Source: JAMPXD01 sp041481895 | Lineage (GTDB): Bacteria > Desulfobacterota > Desulfuromonadia > Geobacterales > Geobacteraceae | DNA length: 39,267 nt | Assembly (NCBI GenBank): GCA_041481895.1 | Contig: JBGPCQ010000008.1 | Coordinates: forward strand, 1 to 39,267 | Direction: 5' to 3' | Shown: piece after piece, positions 31,607 to 38,569 of the stretch | Position numbering within the stretch: the first letter of the stretch is position 1 | Layout of the letters: every line of letters begins with the position of its first letter | The notes under the pieces: model-generated | What the model was told of the DNA's origin: nothing | The model's input: only the letters and a program-made list of their open reading frames with translations | Databases searched by the model: none | Program-made: the position numbers and the translations under genes

Positions 31607-32965
31607 ATGATACAACAAAAAAACGTGCGCAAGATAGGTTCTATTCGCCCCCTGGCCCGCTTCGTCGGGATTTCCGTGCGCGATCTCATCGTAACGGCCG
31701 GCCCCCTGGTTCTCCTCACCATCGTAGCGATCGGGGCGGCCTACTGGTACATTCGTCCCGCACCACCCGACACCATCACCGTCACCAGCGGCCCGACCGG
31801 CAGCACCTTCCGGCTCACTGCTGAGAAGTACCAAAAGATACTGGCGCGCAAAGGCGTGAAGCTGCAGATCCTGCCATCTGAAGGATCACTGGAGAACCTC
31901 AAGCGGCTGAACGACCCGGCGTATCGCGTCGATGTCGGTTTTGTCCAGGGGGGATTGACAACCGGGATGACTCTAGACAAACTGGTTTCGCTGGGGAGTG
32001 TGTTCCATGAGCCGCTCGCGCTTTTTTACCGTGGGGAGACGCCCATAAACTGGCTTTCCGAGTTGAACGGGAAACGGCTCGCAATCGGACCGGAGGGGAG
32101 TGGGACTCATGCCCTGGCCTTGATTCTGCTCAAGGCCAATGGCATCGAACCGGGCGGCGCGACGACGCTCCTGGACCTGGGCGGAGAAAACTCTGCCCAG
32201 GCCCTGATCGGGAACAAAGTCGATGCCGCGTTCCTAATGGGAGATTCCGCCACGCCGCCGATCATGCGCTCGCTTTTATGGACACCCGGCATCCGGCTCC
32301 TCAATTTCGCGCAGGCTGACGCCTATGCGCGCCGCTTCCCGTATTTGTCCAAACTCGATCTTCCTATGGGAGCGTTCGATTTTGGCAAGAATGTACCCCC
32401 CCAGGACATCCATCTGATCGGACCTACCGTCGAGCTCGTCGCGCGCGAGAATCTGCATCCCGCACTCTCCGACATGCTGATCGAAGCGGCGCGGGAAGTA
32501 CACAGCGGCGCAAAACTGTTGCAGCGCGCGGGGGAGTTTCCCGCGCCACTGGAGCATGAATTCCGCATCAGCGACGACGCGCGGCGCTACTACACATCGG
32601 GCAAGAGCTTCCTCTATCGCAGCCTGCCGTTCTGGCTGGCTAGCCTGGCGGACCGTTTGCTGGTGGTAGTGGTGCCGATCATCGTGCTGCTGATCCCGGG
32701 GGTGAAGCTGGTGCCGGCGCTCTACAGCTGGCGTATCAGGTCGCGCATCTACAGGTGGTACGGCATCTTGATTGCACTCGAACGGAGCATGCTTGCTCAG
32801 CCGTCGCCCGCGGAGCGGCAAGAGCTGCTCAAGCGGCTCGACGACATCGAGGCCGAGGTCAACAAAATGAAAATGCCGCTGGCCTACGCCGAGCAGTTCT
32901 ACGTGCTCCGCGATCACATAAGTTTCGTGCGCGTGAGGTATACGGACAGCGCGGACGGGACCTGA
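31607..32965 (+). CDS. TAXI-type TRAP solute receptor with membrane anchors
   Basis: A 452-residue protein. A TM segment lies near residues 28-48 (LIVTAGPLVLLTIVAIGAAYW). The periplasmic domain resembles TAXI family receptors (ITVTSGPTGSTFRLTAEKYQKIL, GPEGSGTHALALILLKANGI, NKVDAAFLMGDS). A second TM (LLVVVVPIIVLLIPGVKLVPAL) and a cytosolic tail of about 80 residues, partly coiled coil, follow. No TRAP permease is adjacent, so it may sense rather than transport. AGAGG (31596-31600) supports the start at 31607; the frame is open to 31580. Heavy use of CGC and GCG codons differs from neighbours and hints at acquisition from another lineage. Confidence 0.8.
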   Translation: MIQQKNVRKIGSIRPLARFVGISVRDLIVTAGPLVLLTIVAIGAAYWYIRPAPPDTITVTSGPTGSTFRLTAEKYQKILARKGVKLQILPSEGSLENLKRLNDPAYRVDVGFVQGGLTTGMTLDKLVSLGSVFHEPLALFYRGETPINWLSELNGKRLAIGPEGSGTHALALILLKANGIEPGGATTLLDLGGENSAQALIGNKVDAAFLMGDSATPPIMRSLLWTPGIRLLNFAQADAYARRFPYLSKLDLPMGAFDFGKNVPPQDIHLIGPTVELVARENLHPALSDMLIEAAREVHSGAKLLQRAGEFPAPLEHEFRISDDARRYYTSGKSFLYRSLPFWLASLADRLLVVVVPIIVLLIPGVKLVPALYSWRIRSRIYRWYGILIALERSMLAQPSPAERQELLKRLDDIEAEVNKMKMPLAYAEQFYVLRDHISFVRVRYTDSADGT

Positions 32966-32999
32966 AACTTGGGTATTCACAGGACCTTTGTGTATTTAA

Positions 33000-33030
33000 A
33001 AAGCCCTGCCGGCAGAGTCGGCAGGGCTTT
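33000..33030. terminator. Bidirectional terminator
   Basis: AAAGCCCTGCCG (33000-33011) and CGGCAGGGCTTT (33019-33030) form a perfect 12-bp stem with a 7-base loop. It can end transcription from both sides (TAXI receptor and cysQ). Confidence 0.85.
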
Positions 33031-33192
33031 CCCATTATAGATGTTGGCGCGACTTGGTCGTTTTTGTATTCTGGAAGGGAATTCGGGAACGGATTTCGGG
33101 TCTGCCAAGATGCCGGGATGAGGAGGTTACTTCATGTAAAATCGAATTTCACCGGACACTAGCTGAACTCTGCCCGCAAAAACAGTGTAGCG

Positions 33193-33951
33193 TCAGTGCG
33201 CCTTCACAAAAAAATAATCGTTGAGCAGACTTTCCTTGTTGTAAACCAGCCGGTTCCCCTCTCTGTCTACCACAGTGCCGCCGGCGCATTCGACAACCGC
33301 CTGGCCGGCAGCGGTATCCCATTCCATGGTGGGGCCGAAGCGCGGGTAAAGGTCTGCCTTTCCTTCGGCGACGACACAAAACTTGAGCGAGCTGCCGACC
33401 GCTACGGAACCGGCAACGTTGATCCCCAGTAAATAATTATCCAACTCTGCCGAAGGGTGAGAGCGGCTCTTGACAACCGTCAGCCCCGCATCGGGAGGGG
33501 TGCGGGCGTGAATCCGGACGGCCCCCTCACCGTTCTCTACACGCCATGCGCCGAAGCCCCTGACCCCGTAATAGGTTTTCCCCTGGGCCGGCAGGTGAAC
33601 CACCCCGGCTGCCGGGATTCCCTCCTCGATAAGTGCGATGTTGACGGTGAATTCCCCGTTCCGCTTGATGAACTCCTTGGTGCCGTCCAGCGGGTCAACC
33701 AGCCAGAACCGGCGCCAACCCGATCTCTCCCGGTAGGGGATATCCCGCCCCTCTTCGGAAAGGATCGGGATACCGGGGTAGAGGTCCCGCAAGCCGGTCT
33801 CGATGATCTCGTGGGCAGCTTTGTCCGCATCGGTCAAAGGTGATGCATCCGCCTTCATTTTCACCGCGAACGTGCCGCGGTAAATCTCCATTATCGCAGC
33901 ACCGGCCTTTTCCGCCAGCGCGCATATTTTCAGAATATCGATGTCGCCCAT
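33193..33951 (-). CDS. cysQ: 3'(2'),5'-bisphosphate nucleotidase
   Basis: A 252-residue Mg-dependent phosphatase of the inositol monophosphatase fold that removes the 3'-phosphate from PAP, the by-product of PAPS use. Motifs: ILSEEGRD, WLVDPLDGTKEFI with the metal-binding Asp residues, and MEWDTAAGQAVVE. It ends the operon cysC-cysD-cysN-cysQ, starting 10 bases after cysN. Clearing PAP and lithium sensitivity are known traits of the family. Assignment is strong because of motifs plus context. Confidence 0.92.
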   Translation of the reverse strand: MGDIDILKICALAEKAGAAIMEIYRGTFAVKMKADASPLTDADKAAHEIIETGLRDLYPGIPILSEEGRDIPYRERSGWRRFWLVDPLDGTKEFIKRNGEFTVNIALIEEGIPAAGVVHLPAQGKTYYGVRGFGAWRVENGEGAVRIHARTPPDAGLTVVKSRSHPSAELDNYLLGINVAGSVAVGSSLKFCVVAEGKADLYPRFGPTMEWDTAAGQAVVECAGGTVVDREGNRLVYNKESLLNDYFFVKAH

Positions 33952-33961
33952 TCACCCGCCT

Positions 33962-35755
33962 TTACAACAATACGCCGATCTCTTCCATTGTTTCGACAAT
34001 GCGCTTTGCCGCTGTTTTCAGATCTTCCGATTCCAGGAAGGCAAGATCGGTATTCTCCGGGACTGCCTCCCGGACGAACGACATATGGACCATGACAACC
34101 GGATGGGGGTGAACGAGGGTCCGGATTATCTGGTGGTCCGCCTGGGCAAACGTATTGGTGGTGGAAACCACGATCTGCCCGGCCCTCAGCAGCACCTGGG
34201 CCACCTCGCCGAAGCGCCGCACCATTTCGTCCTTGTCTTCGCCGGAAAGGTCTATGTCCAGGCCTATCTGGAGGTTCTTCCCGTCCAGGAGGTAGACCTG
34301 CCTGCCGCTGTCGAACAGCCTCCGTTCCAGATGGCGGGCCAGCCTCGCCTTGCCGGAGCCCCGCTCACCGGTGAACAGGATGATGCCGGCGTTGTGGCCG
34401 TTTCTCTGGACCCTCTCGGAGAGCTGAACCTCGCCGCGGCGCCACTGGAAATCGCGCAGCCGCGCCTCCCGGCGGAACTGCTCCTGCTCATCCTTGAGGG
34501 ACTCCATGATGATGCCGCCCCCCCAGATGTCGCAGCCGTCGATGATCACGAAGCGGCCGGTGACATCAACATCGGCATAGCAGTCAAAGGCAATCGGCTT
34601 TTTAGTCCTGATTATTACTTCCGCCACATCATTCCGTTCAAGCCGGTCCTTTATCCCGACCTGGCAGAGGGTCGAGGCGTCGATGATCCTGGCAATCGAC
34701 TCCAGTTCCATCTCGACTTCCCTGGTGGCGAGGCGGAGAAGGTATTTGCGGCCCATTGCCAGCGGCTCTCTCCCCATCCAGAAAACATTTGCCCGGAAAT
34801 GGTCGGAAACTTCCGGCGATGACTCTTTCAAGGAAGCGATCTCGCCCCGTTCGACAAATATCTGTTCGTCCAGGGTGAAACCGGTCGATTTGCCGGCGGA
34901 AACGGCAACGGGGAGATACGGGACATTGAACCCTTCGATGGTCTTGACCAGAGCCGTCTTGTTCGAGGGGGAAAATACCAACGTGTCCCCCACCCGCAAC
35001 TCTCCGGCTTCGACCCTGCCGGCAATGATGCGGCGGGCATCGAACTTGTAGACATCCTGCACCGGGAAACGGAAGGGGAGATCGGTCCGTGCCGGCAGCT
35101 TCATGAAGAGGCCGAGGCTTTCCAGCACCGAGGGCCCCTGGTACCAGGGCATGAGATCGCTTTTACGCACCACGTTGTCGCCGTTGCGGGCGCTGGCTGG
35201 AATGAAGCGCTGGGGCACGACGTTCAGTTCCCGGAGAAAGGCGCGAAACTCCTTTTCGATGGCAGTGAAGACCCGCTCGTCATATTCAACCAGGTCCATC
35301 TTGTTGACAACTACTACGACCTGCCGGATGCCGAGCAGGCTCAGCATGTAGCCGTGGCGCCTGGACTGTTCCCGGACCCCTTCGACGGCGTCGATAATGA
35401 GAACTGCCGCCTCTGCCCGGGCGGCGCCGGAAATCATGTTCTTGAGGAATTCCTTGTGCCCCGGGGCATCAATGATGATGTACTGCCGGTTCTCCCAATT
35501 GAAGAAGGTCCGGGCAGTATCGATGGTGATCCCTTGTTCCTGTTCCTCCAGGAAGGCATCGAAGAGAAAGGCGTACTCGAAGGTTTTTCCCTGTTGCGTG
35601 CAGATATCCCGGACCTTGTCGAGGTGGCCGATCGGCAGGGAGTCGGTATCCGCATAGAGTCGGCCCAGGAGGGTCGATTTGCCATGGTCCACGTGGCCGA
35701 CGAACACGATCTGGAAGTGCTCTTTTGATGGTGCGGCAGTTTCGTTATTCATCAC
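33962..35755 (-). CDS. cysN: Sulfate adenylyltransferase large subunit with degenerate APS-kinase-like tail
   Basis: A 597-residue GTPase subunit of ATP sulfurylase. The GTPase part shows G1 GHVDHGKS (20-27), DAPGHKEF and NKMD; beta-barrel domains follow to about residue 430. The remaining 150 residues align with APS kinase: P-loop GERGSGKA (463-470), DGKNLQIGL (cf. DGDNVRHGL in CysC) and GEVAQVLLRAGQIVV. The P-loop Ser/Thr is Ala and the catalytic-site ISPYREDR equivalent is TTNTFAQAD, so this domain probably is not an active kinase. A complete cysC is encoded two genes upstream. The start overlaps the cysD stop by four bases. It acts with CysD to make APS. Confidence 0.9.
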   Translation of the reverse strand: MMNNETAAPSKEHFQIVFVGHVDHGKSTLLGRLYADTDSLPIGHLDKVRDICTQQGKTFEYAFLFDAFLEEQEQGITIDTARTFFNWENRQYIIIDAPGHKEFLKNMISGAARAEAAVLIIDAVEGVREQSRRHGYMLSLLGIRQVVVVVNKMDLVEYDERVFTAIEKEFRAFLRELNVVPQRFIPASARNGDNVVRKSDLMPWYQGPSVLESLGLFMKLPARTDLPFRFPVQDVYKFDARRIIAGRVEAGELRVGDTLVFSPSNKTALVKTIEGFNVPYLPVAVSAGKSTGFTLDEQIFVERGEIASLKESSPEVSDHFRANVFWMGREPLAMGRKYLLRLATREVEMELESIARIIDASTLCQVGIKDRLERNDVAEVIIRTKKPIAFDCYADVDVTGRFVIIDGCDIWGGGIIMESLKDEQEQFRREARLRDFQWRRGEVQLSERVQRNGHNAGIILFTGERGSGKARLARHLERRLFDSGRQVYLLDGKNLQIGLDIDLSGEDKDEMVRRFGEVAQVLLRAGQIVVSTTNTFAQADHQIIRTLVHPHPVVMVHMSFVREAVPENTDLAFLESEDLKTAAKRIVETMEEIGVLL

Positions 35756-36549
35756 ATATATCCGTCTTTCCGGAGTTTCTCCATGCCGCGGTCGGCGTCC
35801 TGCGCCCGGCCGGATCGTTCGGCGACCTTCGTGGTGCGCAGCTCCGCGATGACTTCGTCCACTGTCCTGGCGGTCGATTTAATTGTCCCGGTGCAGGGTG
35901 CGCAGCCGAGACTCCGGTAGCGGGTCCCGTTCCCCTGGTCGAAATAGAGCGGGATCACCGGGATGCTCTCTTTTTTGATGTATTCCCAGACGTTGATCTC
36001 GGTCCAGTCCAGCAGGGGATGGATGCGCACATGGGTGCCGGGCTCGAAGCGCGTCTTGAACTGGTCCCACAGCTCCGGCGGCTGGTCCCGGAAATCCCAG
36101 TCATTGTTCTTGTCCCGGGCGGAAAAGTAGCGCTCCTTGGCCCGGGTCCCCTCCTCGTCGGAACGGACCCCGACGATCACCCCGTTGTATTTTTTCTCGT
36201 CAAGGACAATCCTGAGCCCCTCGGTTTTGAGGGCGGTGCAGCATTCGAGGCGCCCCAGAGACGGATTCATTCCTTCATCCAGCGCTTTCCTGTTCTGCCC
36301 CACCACCATGGTCAATCCCCACTCATCGGCCAGTTTGTCCCGGTAGGTGATCATCTCCGGGACCTTGTAGGAGGTGTCGATATGGACGAGGGGAATCGGG
36401 GAGTGACCGAAGAATGCCTTGCGCATCAGCCAGAGAAGGACGGTGGAGTCCTTGCCGATCGACCAGAGCATACAGATGTTGTCGAAATTCTTGTATGCCT
36501 CCCTCATTATGTAAATGGACTTGTCTTCCAGTTCTTCGAGGTGCTTCAT
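35752..36549 (-). CDS. cysD: Sulfate adenylyltransferase small subunit
   Basis: A 265-residue PP-loop ATPase that makes adenosine 5'-phosphosulfate from ATP and sulfate, driven by CysN GTPase. The PP-loop is WSIGKDSTVLLWL, a variant of SGGKDS. Further family landmarks are RSDEEGTRAKER, HPLLDWTEINVWEYI and YRSLGCAPCTG. The start at 36549 overlaps the cysC stop (ATGA) and its stop overlaps the cysN start, so all three are coupled. An upstream extension of the frame to 36657 lies inside cysC and is not supported. Confidence 0.93.
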   Translation of the reverse strand: MKHLEELEDKSIYIMREAYKNFDNICMLWSIGKDSTVLLWLMRKAFFGHSPIPLVHIDTSYKVPEMITYRDKLADEWGLTMVVGQNRKALDEGMNPSLGRLECCTALKTEGLRIVLDEKKYNGVIVGVRSDEEGTRAKERYFSARDKNNDWDFRDQPPELWDQFKTRFEPGTHVRIHPLLDWTEINVWEYIKKESIPVIPLYFDQGNGTRYRSLGCAPCTGTIKSTARTVDEVIAELRTTKVAERSGRAQDADRGMEKLRKDGYM

Positions 36550-37193
36550 GCCTGTTCTCCCGCTTTCACTGCCGCTGCCGCCTGCTTTCTCCAGAGCTCT
36601 TCCTGCTGTTCGAGGTAATCGGTGACCCTGTTGACGGAATCGGTAATATCCAGCCATCCGGTGTCGATGACCAGCTCGGGATTACGCGGCTCTTCATAGG
36701 GGCTGTCGATTCCGGTAAACTGGGCGAGCTCCCCGGCCCGCGCCTTGCGGTACAATCCCTTGGGGTCCCGTTTCTCGCAGATATCGAGATCACATTTCAC
36801 AAAGATCTCGATGAATTCCGACTCTCCCAAAAGGGCGCGGACCTGATCCCGGTCTTCCCGGTACGGTGAGATGAACGCGGCAAGAACCACGACACCGGCA
36901 TCGACAAAAAGCTTGGCTACTTCACCGATGCGCCGGATGTTTTCCCGGCGGTCCTCTTCAGAAAAGCCGAGATCGCCGTTCAGTCCGTGGCGGACATTGT
37001 CGCCGTCCAAGATATAGGTGTACCATCCCTTTTTAAAGAGGGCCTCTTCCACCCGATGCGCCAGGGTCGACTTGCCTGCCCCGGAGAGCCCGGTAAACCA
37101 GAGGACCTTGGAGCTGCGCCCGTTGCGCTGCTGATAATCCGCTTTCGTCAGCCGGCGCTCGTACCAGGTGACATTTGTGCTATGTTTTCTCAC
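36546..37193 (-). CDS. cysC: Adenylyl-sulfate kinase
   Basis: A 215-residue kinase that turns APS into PAPS. The P-loop is GLSGAGKS (35-42), followed by DGDNVRHGL (63-71) and the FISPYREDRD motif near 108-116; all catalytic residues look intact. An N-terminal HSTNVTWYERRLTK segment is typical of CysC. It is the first gene of the sulfate-activation operon. No PAPS reductase (cysH) is in the window, so PAPS may feed either assimilation or sulfation. Confidence 0.94.
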   Translation of the reverse strand: MRKHSTNVTWYERRLTKADYQQRNGRSSKVLWFTGLSGAGKSTLAHRVEEALFKKGWYTYILDGDNVRHGLNGDLGFSEEDRRENIRRIGEVAKLFVDAGVVVLAAFISPYREDRDQVRALLGESEFIEIFVKCDLDICEKRDPKGLYRKARAGELAQFTGIDSPYEEPRNPELVIDTGWLDITDSVNRVTDYLEQQEELWRKQAAAAVKAGEQA

Positions 37194-37264
37194 CAGATTC
37201 TCCAGGAAGCGGCGATAACCGGAACCGTAACCGCCAGATACATCAGTTTTGCCGGAAACCGCGG

Positions 37265-37642
37265 CTACTTTGCTGCCGGGGCATAAGGAGCCGGTGCCGG
37301 TTGAGACTCAGGCTTCTTTTCGGATTTGTCGCAGTCCCGGCATTTCTTGTGCTTCTTGCATTCCTTCCCTTCTTTACAGTCATTACATTTTTTGCATTCC
37401 ATGCAGTCGTTGCACTTTGCACAATCTTTGTGGTCTTTGCACTTTGCGCAGTCTTTTAAGTCCTTTCCATGCCCGGCTCTATTGCATTTGTCGCACTGCA
37501 CCTTCTCTTCTTTTTTCGCGCCAACGGCAGGTGGCGCAGTGGCAGGCACAGCGGCTGGAGCCGCGGGCTCAGCGGCGAGCACAACGCCGGCGAAGGCAAC
37601 TGCAACGAAAGCAGCAACGAATGTGGCCAGGACCTTTTTCAT
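37265..37642 (-). CDS. Exported Cys/Lys-rich CxxC-repeat protein
   Basis: A 125-residue secreted or periplasmic protein. The signal peptide (MKKVLATFVAAFVAVAFAGVVLAA) is followed by an Ala/Pro linker, then about 60 residues with 13 cysteines arranged as CxxC pairs (CDKC, CAKC twice, CMEC, CNDC, CRDC) between Lys and Asp residues, then a Pro-rich tail. There are no CxxCH haem sites. This composition fits a metal-binding protein, but the metal is unknown. GGAGG lies eight bases before the ATG at 37642; an ATG 15 bases upstream has no such support. It is divergent from the riboswitch locus and directly downstream of nothing on its strand. Confidence 0.75.
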   Translation of the reverse strand: MKKVLATFVAAFVAVAFAGVVLAAEPAAPAAVPATAPPAVGAKKEEKVQCDKCNRAGHGKDLKDCAKCKDHKDCAKCNDCMECKKCNDCKEGKECKKHKKCRDCDKSEKKPESQPAPAPYAPAAK

Positions 37643-37695
37643 CTCTGTATCCTCCATGCAGTATGATGTAAATTCATCTCTTCCGATAAATCAAA

Positions 37696-37724
37696 GCGGA
37701 TTTGCATAAACCGCGCAAATCCGC
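37696..37724. promoter_or_regulatory. Perfect 10-bp inverted repeat upstream of Cys-rich gene
   Basis: GCGGATTTGC (37696-37705) and GCAAATCCGC (37715-37724) around a nine-base spacer, 53 bases before the start codon of the CxxC protein. It could be an operator or a 5' leader hairpin. Confidence 0.5.
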
Positions 37725-38118
37725 ATAGATTCTTGAGGAGACGGCAGGCAGCCGGTGATCGTTGCACAATGGCTGCTCATTATCAATCTGTTCCGATCTT
37801 TAAAAAATATCACTTTGTTTTATACATCGACAGAAATTAACTTGTCAAGTTTTCCCGCAAGGTTTCGCGGGATGTCTCAGGTTTCCTTGCGACGGGACAT
37901 GCTAGGTGCCAGTAATTTGTCACCACAGCACTATCAATGTCTGCTCGAACACTTTTACCGACAGTACTCCATGACGTGTATAACTGACCGAAATCGTAAA
38001 TCTATATGAACGGATTAAATTGTTAACGTAAAATAATATTAAAATTATTGCGATTCAGTAATACTTCTGTTTGTATGCAAATAATTGAACTGCCATAAGG
38101 CATAACACTCCGTTATAT
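37725..38118. other. AT-rich intergenic region
   Basis: No gene is supported. It is markedly AT-rich, especially 37995-38100, and must contain the promoter for the riboswitch transcript; I cannot pick one -35/-10 pair with confidence. Confidence 0.4.
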
Positions 38119-38215
38119 GGAGAAATTTTCTCCGACAAGAGCAAACCCGGAGCAATCCGGGGACGCAGAGTCACGGGTCCGAAGCATCAGGACGGCCGGG
38201 CCGCCGAAGAGAGTT
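38119..38215 (+). ncRNA. GEMM-I cyclic dinucleotide riboswitch aptamer
   Basis: The conserved core is present in order: GCAAACC (38141-38147), stem CCGGA/TCCGG closed by GNRA loop GCAA (38147-38160), GGGACGCAGAG (38160-38170), a second stem GGTCC/GGACG, and the ending GCCGGGCCGCC. A P1 helix TTCTC/GAGAG closes it. This is the GEMM-I fold known for c-di-GMP. The base just before GCAAACC is A (38140), the position where the Vibrio Vc2 aptamer has G20; A here is a mark of cGAMP-selective Geobacter variants. GGAGAAA/TTTCTCC (38119-38133) could compete with P1. It precedes the repeat protein at 38570. Confidence 0.88.
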
Positions 38216-38364
38216 GAAGTTGTGCAGCTACCGGTTGCCAGCTCTTCCTGCGAGAAGACAAGACGGTCCACTCCGTCCCGTAATCTTTTCCACGGTCCTT
38301 CCGCGAAACGCCGTCCTTCCCGACATGTCTCTCCTACTCTTCGGTGATCCCTTTTCTCCCGGTA

Positions 38365-38477
38365 AGCTTCAAATCGTAGTGCAGTGGCGATAAATTATCT
38401 CGATGAAGCTGCAGGTCACGCGCTCTCCGGGCAACCCTGTCGGAGGGAAGCCCTTACAGCAGTGCTGTGATGCGCGT
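38365..38477 (+). ncRNA. Structured leader between riboswitch and gene
   Basis: Several helices can be drawn: AGCTTCA-TCG with CGATGAAGCT (10 bp with an AA bulge, 38365-38410); ACGCGC/GCGCGT (38418-38423, 38472-38477) enclosing CTCCG/CGGAG and ACAGC/GCTGT as a three-way junction. TTACCGG/CCGGTAA (38513-38530) lies further down. A weak terminator-like stem GACGG/CCGTC with TTTT is at 38262-38288. The function may be the expression platform or a second aptamer. Confidence 0.4.
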
Positions 38478-38569
38478 TGCCGAAATTATAACAATGAAGC
38501 TGATATGCGCAGTTACCGGTTTGCCGGTAATCTGTCCGGAATTTTACAGGAAACTAAGGAGGCATGATA

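Noticed and set aside
36550..36657. Longer CysD start upstream
   Set aside because: It lies inside cysC; the ATGA overlap at 36546-36549 is the better start.
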